Positions 26,601-42,241 of a stretch of 64,000 nucleotides of DNA are shown here, piece after piece. This DNA is from Piscicola geometra (lineage: Eukaryota > Annelida > Clitellata > Hirudinida > Piscicolidae). The stretch's first letter is position 1, and each line of letters begins with the position of its first letter. Under the pieces are notes generated by a model. It searched no databases. It had not been told where the DNA came from and saw only the letters and a program-made list of their open reading frames with translations. A program made the position numbers and the translations under genes. Location: contig OX030958.1 in assembly GCA_943735955.1 (NCBI GenBank), forward strand, positions 11,971,862 through 12,035,861, given 5' to 3'.

Positions 26601-29600
26601 CTCCATCCTGTGGAGACTTCATCCTGTGGAGACTCCATCCTGTGGATACTCCATCCTGTGGATACTTCATCCTGTGGAGACTTCATCCTGTGGATACTTC
26701 ATCCTGTGGAGACTCCATCCTGTGGAGACTCCATCCTGTGGATACTCCATCCTGGGGATACTCCATCCTGTGGAGACTTCATCCTGTGGAGACTTCATCC
26801 TGTGGATACTCCATCCTGGGGATACTCCATCCTGTGGAAACTCCATCCTGTGAATACTCCATCCTGTGGAGACTTCATCCTGTGGAGACTCCATCCTGTG
26901 GAGACTTCATCCTGTGGAGACTTCATCCTGTGGATACTTCATCCTGGGGAGACTCCATCCTGTGGAGACTCCATCCTGTGGATACTCCATCCTGTGGAGA
27001 CTTCATCCTGTGGATACTCCATCCTGTGGAGACTTCATCCTGTGGAGACTCCATCCTGTGGATACTTCATCCTGTGGAGACTCCATCCTGTGGATACTTC
27101 ATCCTGTGGAGACTCCATCCTGTGGATACTTCATCCTGTGGAGACTTCATCCTGTGGAGACTCCATCCTGTGGAGACTTCATCCTGTGGAGACTTCATCC
27201 TGTGGATACTCCATCCTGTGGATACTCCATCCTGTGGAGACTTCATCCTGTGGAGACTCCATCCTGTGGAGACTCCATCCTGTGGATACTCCATCCTGTG
27301 GAGACTTCATCCTGTGGAGACTTCATCCTGTGGAGACTTCATCCTGTGGAGACTCCATCCTGTGGAGACTTCATCCTGTGGAGACTCCATCCTGTGGAGA
27401 CTCCATCCTGTGGAGACTCCATCCTGTGGATACTTCATCCTGGGGAGACTCCATCCTGTGGAGACTTCATCCTGTGAAGACTCCATCCTGTGGATACTCT
27501 ATCCTGTGGATACTTCATCCTGTGGAGACTTCATCCTGTGGATACTTCATCCTGTGGAGACTCCATCCTGTGGAGACTCCATCCTGTGGATACTCCATCC
27601 TGGGGATACTCCATCCTGTGGAGACTTCATCCTGTGGAGACTTCATCCTGTGGATACTCCATCCTGGGGATACTCCATCCTGTGGAAACTCCATCCTGTG
27701 AATACTCCATCCTGTGGAGACTTCATCCTGTGGAGACTCCATCCTGTGGAGACTTCATCCTGTGCAGACTTCATCCTGTGGATACTTCATCCTGGGGAGA
27801 CTCCATCCTGTGGAGACTCCATCCTGTGGATACTCCATCCTGTGGAGACTTCATCCTGTGGATACTCCATCCTGTGGAGACTTCATCCTGTGGAGACTCC
27901 ATCCTGTGGATACTTCATCCTGTGGAGACTCCATCCTGTGGATACTTCATCCTGTGGAGACTCCATCCTGTGGATACTTCATCCTGTGGAGACTTCATCC
28001 TGTGGAGACTCCATCCTGTGGAGACTTCATCCTGTGGATACTCCATCCTGTGGAGACTTCATCCTGTGGAGACTCCATCCTGTGGATACTTCATCCTGTG
28101 GAGACTCCATCCTGTGGATACTTCATCCTGTGGAGACTCCATCCTGTGGATACTTCATCCTGTGGAGACTTCATCCTGTGGAGACTCCATCCTGTGGAGA
28201 CTTCATCCTGTGGAGACTCCATCCTGTGGAGACTTCATCCTGTGGAGACTCCATCCTGTGGAGACTCCATCCTGTGGAGACTCCATCCTGTGGATACTCC
28301 ATCCTGTGGAGACTTCATCCTGTGGATACTCCATCCTGTGGATACTCCATCCTGTGGAGACTTCATCCTGTGGAGACTCCATCCTGTGGAGACTCCATCC
28401 TGTGGAGACTCCATCCTGTGGAGACTCCATCCTGTGGATACTCCATCCTGTGGAGACTCCATCCTGTGGAGACTCCATCCTGTGGAGACTCCATCCTGTG
28501 GAGACTCCATCCTGTGGATACTTCATCCTGTGGAGACTCCATCCTGTGGAGACTCCATCCTGTGGAGACTTCATCCTGTGGAGACTTCATCCTGTGGAGA
28601 CTTCATCCTGTGGAGACTCCATCCTGTGGAGACTTCATCCTGGGGAGACTCCATCCTGTGGAGACTCCATCCTGTGGAGACTTCATCCTGTGGAGACTTC
28701 ATCCTGTGGATACTTCATCCTGGGGAGACTCCATCCTGTGGAGACTTCATCCTGTAGAGACTCCATCCTGTGGAGACTTCATCCTGTGGAGACTCCATCC
28801 TGTGGAGACTCCATCCTGTGGATACTCCATCCTGTGGAGACTTCATCCTGTGGAGACTTCATCCTGTGGAGACTCCATCCTGTGGAGACTCCATCCTGTG
28901 GAGACTTCATCCTGTGGAGACTTCATCCTGTGGAGACTCCATCCTGTGGAGACTCCATCCTGTGGAGACTCCATCCTGTGGATACTTCATCCTGTGGAGA
29001 CTCCATCCTGTGGAGACTTCATCCTGTGGAGACTCCATCCTGTGGATACTCCATCCTGTGGAGACTTCATCCTGTGGAGACTCCATCCTGTGGAGACTTC
29101 ATCCTGTGGAGACTCCATCCTGTGGAGACTCCATCCTGTGGAGACTCTATCCTGTGGAGACTCCATCCTGTGGAGACTCCATCCTGTGGATACTTCATCC
29201 TGGGGAGACTCCATCCTGTGGAGACTTCATCCTGTGAAGACTCCATCCTGTGGATACTCTATCCTGTGGATACTTCATCCTGTGGAGACTTCATCCTGTG
29301 GATACTTCATCCTGTGGAGACTCCATCCTGTGGAGACTCCATCCTGTGGATACTCCATCCTGGGGATACTCCATCCTGTGGAGACTTCATCCTGTGGAGA
29401 CTTCATCCTGTGGATACTCCATCCTGGGGATACTCCATCCTGTGGAAACTCCATCCTGTGAATACTCCATCCTGTGGAGACTTCATCCTGTGGAGACTCC
29501 ATCCTGTGGAGACTCCATCCTGTGGATACTCCATCCTGTGGAGACTCCATCCTGTGGAGACTCCATCCTGTGGAGACTCCATCCTGTGGAGACTCCATCC

Positions 29601-30705
29601 TGTGGAGACTCCATCCTGTGGATACTTCATCCTGTGGAGACTCCATCCTGTGGAGACTCCATCCTGTGGAGACTTCATCCTGTGGAGACTTCATCCTGTG
29701 GAGACTACATCCTGTGGATACTTCATCCTGTGGAGACTTCATCCTGTGGATACTTCATCCTGGGGAGACTCCATCCTGTGGAGACTCCATCCTGTGGAGA
29801 CTTCATCCTGTGGAGACTTCATCCTGTGGATACTTCATCCTGGGGAGACTCCATCCTGTGGAGACTTCATCCTGTAGAGACTCCATCCTGTGGAGACTCC
29901 ATCCTGTGGATACTCCATCCTGTGGAGACTCCATCCTGTGGAGACTCCATCCTGTGGATACTCCATCCTGTGGAGACTCCATCCTGGGGAGACTCCATCC
30001 TGTGGAGACTTCATCCTGTGGAGACTCCATCCTGTGGAGACTCCATCCTGTGGATACTTCATCCTGTGGAGACTTCATCCTGTGGAGACTTCATCCTGTG
30101 GATACTTCATCCTGTGGAGACTTCATCCTGTGGATACTCCATCCTGTGGAGACTTCATCCTGTGGAGACTTCATCCTGTGGATACTCCATCCTGTGGAGA
30201 CTCCATCCTGTGGATACTTCATCCTGTGGAGACTCCATCCTGTTAGATACTTCATCCTGTGGAGACTTCATCCTGTGGAGACTTCATCCTGTGGAGACTC
30301 CATCCTGTGGAGACTCCATCCTGTGGATACTTCATCCTGTGGAGACTTCATCCTGTGGAGACTTCATCCTGTGGATACTTCATCCTGTGGAGACTTCATC
30401 CTGTGGATACTCCATCCTGTGGAGACTTCATCCTGTGGAGACTTCATCCTGTGGATACTCCATCCTGTGGAGACTCCATCCTGTGGATACTTCATCCTGT
30501 GGAGACTCCATCCTGTTAGATACTTCATCCTGTGGAGACTTCATCCTGTGGAGACTCCATCCTGTGGAGACTTCATCCTATGGAGACTTCATCCTGTGGA
30601 TACTCCATCCTGTGGAGACTCCATCCTGTGGATACTTCATCCTGTGGAGACTCCATCCTGTGGAGACTTCATCCTGTGGAGACTTCATCCTGTGGAGGCT
30701 TCATC
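23677..30705. repeat. 16-bp minisatellite, copy 2 (7.03 kb, about 439 units)
   Basis: Same unit, register and flanks as copy 1 but about 300 units shorter. GAATAC markers end near 24517, 26853, 27701 and 29461 (spacing 2336, 848 and 1760 bp, all multiples of 16). Two 17-bp units (CCTGTTAGATAC) near 30243 and 30516 bound a duplicated 273-bp block; they are absent from copy 1. Confidence 0.97.
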
Positions 30706-31634
30706 TTTTTGTGATTTTATTATGTGAAACTTCACTCTTAATAAATAAATTTTTAATATAACTAAAATTAATTAAAAGTGTGCTAATAGGTTGGTGTTTT
30801 ACGGTACTTACTACAGTTCTATTTGTAGCTCACTTTTTTTCTCTTCTTACATGTATTATTTCTTTTTAAAAACACAAAGCGTTTCTTTTATTTCTAGCAT
30901 ACATTAAACTATTTTTATCAATCAGCTTAGTTGGAAAGTTTCTAGCTAGGATGAATAATATTAAATATCGTTATTATGTTAGGTAATTAATTAATACGTA
31001 AATGTGATTTGAAAAAGTTATTATGTTGATTAGACTTTTGATCCTTTGTGTTTTGGCATGCATATGAAAAAATAGTTTGTGAAAACTGTTACACTGAATT
31101 AATTCGATGATGTCACGATTTGAATAATTATGTATTCAATTTTTGTCTTTTTTGGTGTCAAAAATGTTTGCAAAATTAAAAAACAAAAAGTAACCAGACC
31201 TGTCAGGGCGTGTCCGAAAGATTTTTTACACTCAGTACTGGATACTAAATTCCAATTTTACATTATTTTATCAAATCTTTATGGAATACTGAATATTTGA
31301 AGTGTCTTTTCTCCCAACACTCGATGCCTCGTTTGAAGCGTATAAAAATAATAAAAATATGATATTAAAAAAATTAAATTTATTTAATTTAACATGCATT
31401 GTTAAAATGTTTGTAATTGTAAATCTATAATAAAATATCGATTGAAATAGTTGAACATGAGAGTTGATAAAATGGTTGTTTGGTGTCATAGAATAGTATT
31501 TCAAGTGAAAGTCATAGGAAAAAATATTTTGTCAATTACTTTTTTGAAAGTAGGCGGAAAAAAACTATTGAGAAGTCAAATTTCAGATGTCAATCTAGAA
31601 AATACAGTGAAAACAAATCTAGAAAGCAAAGAAG
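30706..31634. other. AT-rich spacer between minisatellite and gene B (copy 2)
   Basis: Equivalent of 12139-13067. No gene recognised; the right part is the 3' flank of gene B. Confidence 0.55.
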
Positions 31635-33012
<1,378 letters not shown>

Positions 33013-33078
33013 TTTTCTACACTATGAATTATATTGTTGCGATTAAAACAGGTGTGTCAAACGTTATAACATAACGTC

Positions 33079-33086
33079 GTTATATA
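33079..33086 (-). promoter_or_regulatory. TATA box of gene B (copy 2)
   Basis: TATATAAC, same spacing from the start codon as in copy 1. Confidence 0.5.
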
Positions 33087-34163
33087 CTCTAGCTGTATCT
33101 GACTAAGGCGCTCACTAAGCTATAAATGTAATCTATTTATATTATTTATTTATAATCAAGGAAAAATTCCATTGAACAGGCCTAGTGCAAGCTACATCTT
33201 TAGAAATAAATTTACAACTTCTTTTTTTATATTTATATTCATTTATTTTATGGAACTGTAAGAACGAAGACAAACCAAGTTTTTCATGGAACACAAAGTG
33301 TATTATGTGTGTCAAATAATTTATTATGTACCCTTTATACCTCATTGATAAAACTCTGAAAAATTCTTCATCAACTACTTTTTCAAACATTTAAGTTTGT
33401 AAAGGAAAGCCTGAATTTTATAAATGTTAAAGGTGAAAAAATTGGAATGACCGTAAATCACCATGTATAAAGTATAATGCGTACTTTTGCTCAAGCTTTA
33501 CAATGCCGCAGGTGTAAAGATTTAGCGATAATAAAATGGTCGCTAATTCCAAATTTTTTTCTCGTTTTAGTTTCTTTAAATATTTTTTTATATTCAAAAA
33601 AATGGAAAAACAGGTCTCATACATGGTTTATCAGGTATTTTGTATCGGTTTAGTACGGCTATATATTTAGAAAAAACTCACCATTTTATTTAAATATTAG
33701 TCCTAAAACTGTAGGTTTTAGTAAATTATCAAAAGGATTTCAATACATATTTATTGATCAATTCAGATTCATTAACTTCTTGAAATAATAACCTACTTTT
33801 TTGTGGGGGAAAAGTCGTCTCATAAATGAATTAATAAATGTTCTCTTTTTGTGATACATGAGTAAGATTATCAGATCAATATATTTTATTTAATACGTCT
33901 GTATAATATTTCTTAAATAAAATATCGATTGAAGATTTCATTTAAAAGTTTTGTTTTTGTCGTAGAATAAACATTTCAAGAAAAGTCTTTGGTAAGTGTC
34001 ATGTTTTTGAGTATGTTGTAAGTGAATATTAAAAATATTTTGTTTAAAAATTGAATCTTATATGTCGAGAGAACAATAAAACATAGATGGTTAAAAAAAT
34101 CTAAACCGTAGATGTTTGTAGAGAAGACAAAACTGCCAAGTGGCTGAACCTCCTTTATAATAA
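33087..34163. other. AT-rich spacer between genes B and C (copy 2)
   Basis: Equivalent of 14512-15588. Nothing recognised. It carries CACAAAGTG where copy 1 has CACAAAATG. Confidence 0.5.
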
Positions 34164-35551
<1,388 letters not shown>

Positions 35552-35606
35552 GTTTGGATCAAAGACAATAGCACAAACAGTACATGTGTGCTAAATATTG
35601 TCAACG

Positions 35607-35614
35607 CATTTATA
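35607..35614 (-). promoter_or_regulatory. TATA box of gene C (copy 2)
   Basis: TATAAATG, same spacing from the start codon as in copy 1. Confidence 0.5.
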
Positions 35615-36326
35615 CCTTAGCTGTGCCTTATGCACTCACCCTAGCTAGACGTAGAGTAGCTATATAATATATATACTATGTACATATATATTAAATTTTT
35701 ATACAAAAGCCGTATTCCGATGAGCAACCATGGACCACATATTTTTATTACTCAAAAACACGACAGCATTGAAAAATCGTTCAAGGGGTCTATTGCTTTC
35801 TCAGTGAAAAACCTTTGAAAAGGAAAAATATCTAAAAATCATAATTTTGTATCTAAAATGCCTCAAAAATTTGACAAGTAGCAAGCACAATCATGCCGTC
35901 CACCTATCGCTTCAGAGAAACACCTTAAAGACGACGCTTTACGTTCCTTTATCAATCAGCTTAAAAGATTCGTTATACAATTCTCTGAGCAATGAAATTC
36001 GCACGACTGATTCGAAAACAATAAAATATCTTAACATAATCTTAAATCTAATCCCCTACCACTGGCTAAAAATAGTTTAAATAAATTGTTATTATTATTA
36101 TTATCGTGCTCTACCATTCATTTAGAAATACACTACATGCACTAGGACAGTTTTTTTGTTTTTAGTTAAATTAAATATAAAAGTTATAAAAATATATGTA
36201 TATATATATATATTATATACCCATGCATTTTAAAACTAAATCAACATCAAGCCCATTCCCTACTTTCAAGAACAACGGAAAGTATTATAAAAATGGGGTT
36301 TTGTTAATCACAACATTTTAATATAA

Positions 36327-36360
<34 letters not shown>

Positions 36361-36568
36361 TCTTCAGATCTTTACGAAAAGTAAATAATGATTTAGAAGT
36401 AGTTAAATAAGGAGGTAATGAGTTCCAAATATATGAACCAGCATAATGGAAAGAACGTTTAGCAAAAGAGTTATTAATGGAAGAGATGAAATATTGATTT
36501 TGAGTGGATGATCTTAAATTACTTCTATGAGGGTGAGATATTAATGATTTTAGGTATATTGGGGATAC

Positions 36569-38507
36569 GGATCTAGTATTTTAATCCAACTCCACAAACA
36601 ATTGGGTGGAGCAACGTAGTTAAGGGGTGGAGCTTAAATAAAACTTTGGCAGACGCCATTACGACGATTACGGCTATTTTAAATTATCTTAGTTTTATTT
36701 AGTTTTAACAAGTTTTTTTCCTATATTTAACGTTAATTCTTAAATAATATATAATTTTATAATATAAATTTTGAATCTAAATATAAATTTTGAAGTGTTT
36801 TAGAATTTAGATTTCTTAAATTCATCGGTGCTTAAATCTTTGCCTCAATTATGGAAAAAAGACCTTGTAGACGTTTTTAAAGACATGTCAGTGTAACTTT
36901 TATTTTCTATCTTTCTGACTATGGAAATAGGAGGCTGCAGAGGCCAATCAGACTGTCATGAGGATGCCAAGCCTGAAAAGATGGAGGAGGAAAAAGAATA
37001 AGAAACAGATATGGAGAGCTTGAAAAGGTAACTCGGGGATAGAACATAATGTAGTTGTTCCATAGTCCTTCACACCATGGGAGATGAAAGACCCTGCATA
37101 TATGTACTTCTGTAACTTCCATACTCGCTATTGATTACCACAGAAAGGTTTTGCAGCTCAATTCCGACTCTGCCATGACCTTCAAATGGAAGGAGAAAAC
37201 CACAGGCAAGTGGGAAGAGAGCTACAGATACCTGAACAAGGCACATCAAGAGTGCAATGCAGCCAGAAAGGAGGGCGAGCCGAAGATGAAGAAAATGTTT
37301 TTGCTATGTTTTGTATCATTTTTTAATTAAATAAACAATTACTTTTTTTTATTCAAATGAAATATTTTCTGAGGTAAAAAAAGACAACTTGTGATTTTAT
37401 AATTTTATTCAAGAACATGAAATTCACTAATGTTATTTAAAATATTAATGAATAAATCTTGTGTTTTTTTGTGTGCTTCCACAAGAATTCAGCTATGTAG
37501 CTGTCCATCTGTGACTTTGAGATGCCCCTTTCAATCTTTTTCAGTTGTTTGAGTTGCCCCCACATACTCTCAACCGTTTGTGTATGGGCTCTAGTGGTGG
37601 GTTCAACAAAATTTGTACTGTGGTTTGGGTATAGTCCATTCCAATCATGACTTCGATCCCCTGGTAGGATGCCCACCTGTCAGATAAGATGATGGAGCCT
37701 GGAGCGATGCAGGCCCTGATCACTCCCAGCAGTGTGGTTGCAGTTCTATCCGGCACAGCATACATGAATGCTTCTTTCGTCTCCCTGAAAATACCACCAA
37801 AAACCCACTGCTGTGGAAGTAGTCAGCCTTGGTGGTTCTTGCGTTTGGAGAATAAGGTCTCGTCTATTTCGACATGCAGACCTGGGCCACCAACAACCAA
37901 TGGAGTCTGAAAGATTCTCCAGAGACACACTTCTCGTATAGCACTTTTCCAGGAGATAAACGTGGAATGTGAAATTAGTAATTCTTTTTGACAGAATTTA
38001 AATGAAATTAAGTTATCGCTCCAGCAATAAATGAAGACAATAACTTTTTTCAGCTCTATTCTATATTTCTCTAACCATGTTTCTTTCCTTAGGCTTATTC
38101 TCTGCCTGCAACTTCTTTTGAAGCACCTCCATGCCTCCAAAGGAACACATAGTTTCATACTATGTCCATTCCTGCATAAACGATTCGAATGTAGAATACC
38201 ATAACTCTGAAAAAATTGTATTGCCATCTCATTGTTAAACGCTAAAATAGTACTAAAATTCATCTTATCGTCTTAACTAGCATTAGAAATAATAACCTCT
38301 GTATATTTAACTAAAACGATTTTTTCGAATTGATAAACTATACTATTTAAATTATCAAACTATTTTATTTTAATTCTAAAATATTTGAATAAACTTCAAG
38401 TAAATACATTTTATAACTATTAAAAATTACTTTTAGTTGTTAAAAAATCTTTAAGCTCCACCCCTTAACTACGTAACTTGGTGGAGTTGGATTAAAATAC
38501 TAGATCC
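36569..38507 (-). mobile_element. Merlin-type DNA transposon (copy 2)
   Basis: Target-site duplications GGGGATAC at 36561-36568 and 38508-38515. Terminal inverted repeats as in copy 1. Confidence 0.92.
37437..38263 (-). pseudogene. Merlin transposase, inactivated (copy 2)
   Basis: Same premature TGA and same frameshift as in copy 1, so the lesions were inherited through the duplication. Confidence 0.9.
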
Positions 38508-39310
38508 GGGGATACTAGAGAGTTTTTTAGTTTAAACATAAAAACACAGATTTTAAATATAATCCTAAATTTAATGGGGAGCCAATGTAATAAGATGAGG
38601 CGCCAATGCGACACCCAAATCCCTTCGTGACCATATTAACGTGAGTTGCTTTGGAGGCACAGCAACCGAAGTACGGAAGTTTTTCGACAATTCTCAATGG
38701 CTTTTGCCATTTGAGGCTCTTGAATATAACAAAAATGCTAAGTTGTGTGTTTTATAATTATTTTTAAAGTGACGGGTTTATATATTTAGTGTACAACAAG
38801 ATAGAATATTGAACCCAATATTTTCTTAACCTGTAATATTTCCGTTTAAAAAATATTTACTAAAATAATACTTTTATAATTTAAATAATGTAAGAAGCGA
38901 TAGATGTTTGTGTTTCCTCATATGGGCCCTTGCCTTGTTTGTCTTCCTAGTACTTCAGAACCTCACCATCGAGCCTTTCTCATCTGAATGGCTCGGCTCC
39001 GATGAATAATCTCGCCAACTCAACTTGAGTTACTAAAGGGTTTGCTCTTTCAACTCATCATATTGCCGCTGAACATCGGACGGAAATTGTTATTTCAGTT
39101 TCTTGAGCTCTTGTTTTTATAAGTGCTGCCTAATCCAAGTCTCTCGAGTTTAATTAAATCAAGCTCTGAGAAAGGATTAATTGTTAGACTATGCCGCTAC
39201 ACGACTCATTTTTAGAGAATTTTTTAAAACAAATTTATTAAGTAAATATTAAATTTGATACATTAAAGTTTATCAATAGAATGAAATCTTCATTTGATAC
39301 AGTTCAATCT

Positions 39311-39785
39311 GAAAGTTTATAAATCGCACCGTCGATCATGTTTCAAGTGCAAATAAGATGAAATCGTTTAGTTTTTAAATCGTATATTCATTGGTCATAG
39401 TCGAAGAAGAATGCATTGAAATCGTCACACATTGAAGGGGTTGCACACTGAAAGACTAGGGTTCAGTCAGTCAGTCTCCCACAGTCTCCCAGACTTCAAT
39501 ATGAACCTTTCCAGATTGAAAAATAATTGTTAAGAATTGTAAAAAAGGCGGGAAGAAAAAGCAAGCGGAAAAATCACATGTGCACATCATGGCGAAGAAG
39601 AGTTCTATGAGGATTCAGAAACTAGCACTAAAAGTTGTTTTTCCGGTTAGGAGTTTCAAAAAAATCTAATAAAATCAATTGAATCGATTCCAGTTATAAT
39701 CACGGTTGTCATTGAGCGTTTTGATGCTTTGGTTAACAGTGACTCCAACGTATATGCCGACGATGATGGCAATGATTACAGTGAC
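39311..39785 (-). repeat. Left inverted-repeat arm, inner part (copy 2)
   Basis: Equivalent of 20746-21220. Pairs with about 40055-40596. Confidence 0.85.
39675..39785 (-). pseudogene. Dispanin-like gene D, exon 2 cut at duplication junction (copy 2)
   Basis: Same truncation and same junction sequence as at 21110-21220, so both junctions are copies of one breakpoint. Confidence 0.9.
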
Positions 39786-40042
39786 GTGCCCGGGCGCTAT
39801 ACAAAACTGACATTTATTTTTATTTTTTACATTTAACATGTAGTACCCACAATTAAAATACTCTAAAGAAGAAAAAAAATTCTTCATAGTTTATTTTCCT
39901 ATTGGTCGTAAAAAATTATCCTTTATTTTTATAGATTTTCCAAGATAATTTGAAATTTATATTTCGATATAATGAACAATCCTAAGATAAATAAATACTT
40001 TGATTTGAAAGTCTTTAAGCATACTTCCATAAACACAAACAG

Positions 40043-40221
40043 TGTCAGGCCAGTCTTCGGCAAGCGAAGGGGACGCCACAAGAGCGAAAAAGCTCCGCAA
40101 GTCTTCGTACATCTTCTCTATTATGGGCATTGTGGCCGCTGTAATCATTGGCATCATCATCGGCATAAACTATAGACTCATTGTAAGCCAAAGCGGCAAA
40201 TCGATCAATGACTGGGAATGA
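40043..40221 (+). pseudogene. Orphan plus-strand exon 2 of dispanin-like gene F (copy 3)
   Basis: Same exon as 21478-21656, again without exon 1. Confidence 0.75.
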
Positions 40222-40750
40222 CTCAATTGATTTTATTAGCTTTTTTATAAACTTATAACCGGAAAACTAACTTTTAGTGCTAGTTTCGGAATCCTCATAG
40301 AACTCTTCTTCGCCATGATGTGCACATGTGATTTTTCCGCTTGCTTTTTCTTCCCGCCTTTTTTACAATTCTTAACAATTATTTTTCAATCTGGAAAGGT
40401 TCATATTGAAGTCTGGGAGACTGTGGGAGACTGACTGACTGAATCCTAGTCTTTCAGTGTGCAACCCCTTCAATGTGTGACGATTTCAATGCATTCTTCT
40501 TCGAGTATGATCCGTGATTATACGATTTAAAAACTAAACGATTTCATCTTATTTGCACTTGAAACACTGATCGACGGTGCGATTTATAAACTTTCGTTGC
40601 TCAGAGAATTGTAAAACGAATTTTATAAGCTGACTGCCAGAGGAACGTAAAGCGTCGTCTTTAAGTTGTTTCTTTGAAACGATTGCTGGACGGCATGATT
40701 GTTATTGCGATTTTCACATTTTTGAGGCATTTTAGATACAAAATAAAACT
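40055..40750 (+). repeat. Right inverted-repeat arm (copy 3)
   Basis: Equivalent of 21490-22185. Pairs with the left arm at 39311-39785 (junction neighbour) and with the one at about 57930-58404 of its own copy. Confidence 0.8.
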
Positions 40751-41584
40751 AGATAATAAAATTGAATGTTGTTAAATGAACTTCTTCAGAAAAATGTTAA
40801 ATATAAATAAACTTAAATGCATACGAATATAAGGATTAATGCGATTAAGCTATGGTTTTTAAAGGGTCATAAAGGACGCAATTATTTCTTTTATCACAAC
40901 AAATTCTCTATTTAATAATTCTATACATACCAAAATAGCAGCATTGATCTGTGGGATTTCCACTTGTTTTGCTTTATCACTTCTTAACTTCTCGTCCATT
41001 CAAAAACTCTACTGCCATTACAACTGAGCATTCATCGACGTCCTCTGTCTTCTTTCGAACCTCAACTTGTTTTAAGATTTTTTGCCTATTTGATTATTAA
41101 GACTTTATCAGACTTTATTTAAATTTGTCACTTTTTTGAGTTTGCGCTTTAATTTGTTATTACATTAAACATATCGACATGTTAGCTTCTACATGGGTTT
41201 ATTCTCATCTTGCATCCCATACCTGAAAAATGCTAGATTGTTTGACTTTTTCTTTCCTAACAATAAATACTTTATTTATAAAAAATATAATTTCAAAATG
41301 AAATATTAGATTATTAAGAAGTTCTCAACAAAGTTCACGAAAGTTTTTTGATTTGATAATTACATTTTAGTTTAATCGGCAAAAAAGTATTTAAGATTGT
41401 TTTCAATATCTAAATATGGAATTCATAAAATAAACCTTGCAAATGAAAGCTATAAAAAACTTCACTGAGGTTAGAGTTCTGTCGAAAAAGATTTCTCAAA
41501 TAGAAGGTTAAGATGGGGAGCAACAAAAGCCATTGAAATTAATCTTAAAATCTCAAAAGTTTAAAAACCAATTTCTGTATTTAA

Positions 41585-41720
41585 GGATATAATAGTATCT
41601 ACTAGTGCTCCCAAGGACGACGGCGATGATTGTTGAAATGGTAGGCCACACATAGGAAATGACAAAGAACATTTTGCACAAAAGCAAAATTGTTTGTTTT
41701 AGATTTATAGCTCCCGACAG
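41585..41720 (-). pseudogene. Possible relic exon 2 (G) of a dispanin-like gene (copy 3)
   Basis: Equivalent of 23020-23155; same reservations. Confidence 0.35.
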
Positions 41721-42038
41721 TAGGTTTGAACTATTTTTTTAGGAGTCAGCTTAATAGGTTATTAGAAACGTATGAGTTTACTCAAGAAAACATTTATTTT
41801 AAAAATATTTGTAAATGTGAATCCAATATAAAATATAGATTCAAATTGTTGAACACGAAAGTTGATAAAATGCGTGTTTGGTGTCATAGAATAGATACTT
41901 CAAGTGAAAGTCATAGGAAAACATATTTTGTTTACTATTTTTTAGTGGTTAGTGGAGAAAAACTATTAAAAAGTCGAATTTCAAATGTCAAACTAAATTA
42001 TAAAGTGAAAAAAAAAGAAAAAGCAAAGAAGTAAATAG

Positions 42039-42193
42039 TTATATATACCTAATAAGATGGCGTATAAAAAAAATGAAGACGATGGTGACGATAACACTTA
42101 TAAAAATGCCCGCGCAAGAGACGATGTAGGGAATCATGCGAAGAACATTAGCCCTCGAGATATTTCCACTGTGGGCGCTAGACTCCCCTGCCA
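42039..42193 (-). pseudogene. Orphan exon 2 of dispanin-like gene A (copy 3)
   Basis: Same exon as 77-231. Confidence 0.7.
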
Positions 42194-42241
42194 CTGTGTG
42201 TGTATGTTTGTATGTGTTTATGTTTATGTGTGTGAGTATGT

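Larger units (their letters stand above)
36328..38635 (-). mobile_element. CR1/L2-like non-LTR fragment split by Merlin (copy 2)
   Basis: Same fragment and same insertion point as in copy 1, so both insertions predate the segmental duplication. Confidence 0.78.
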
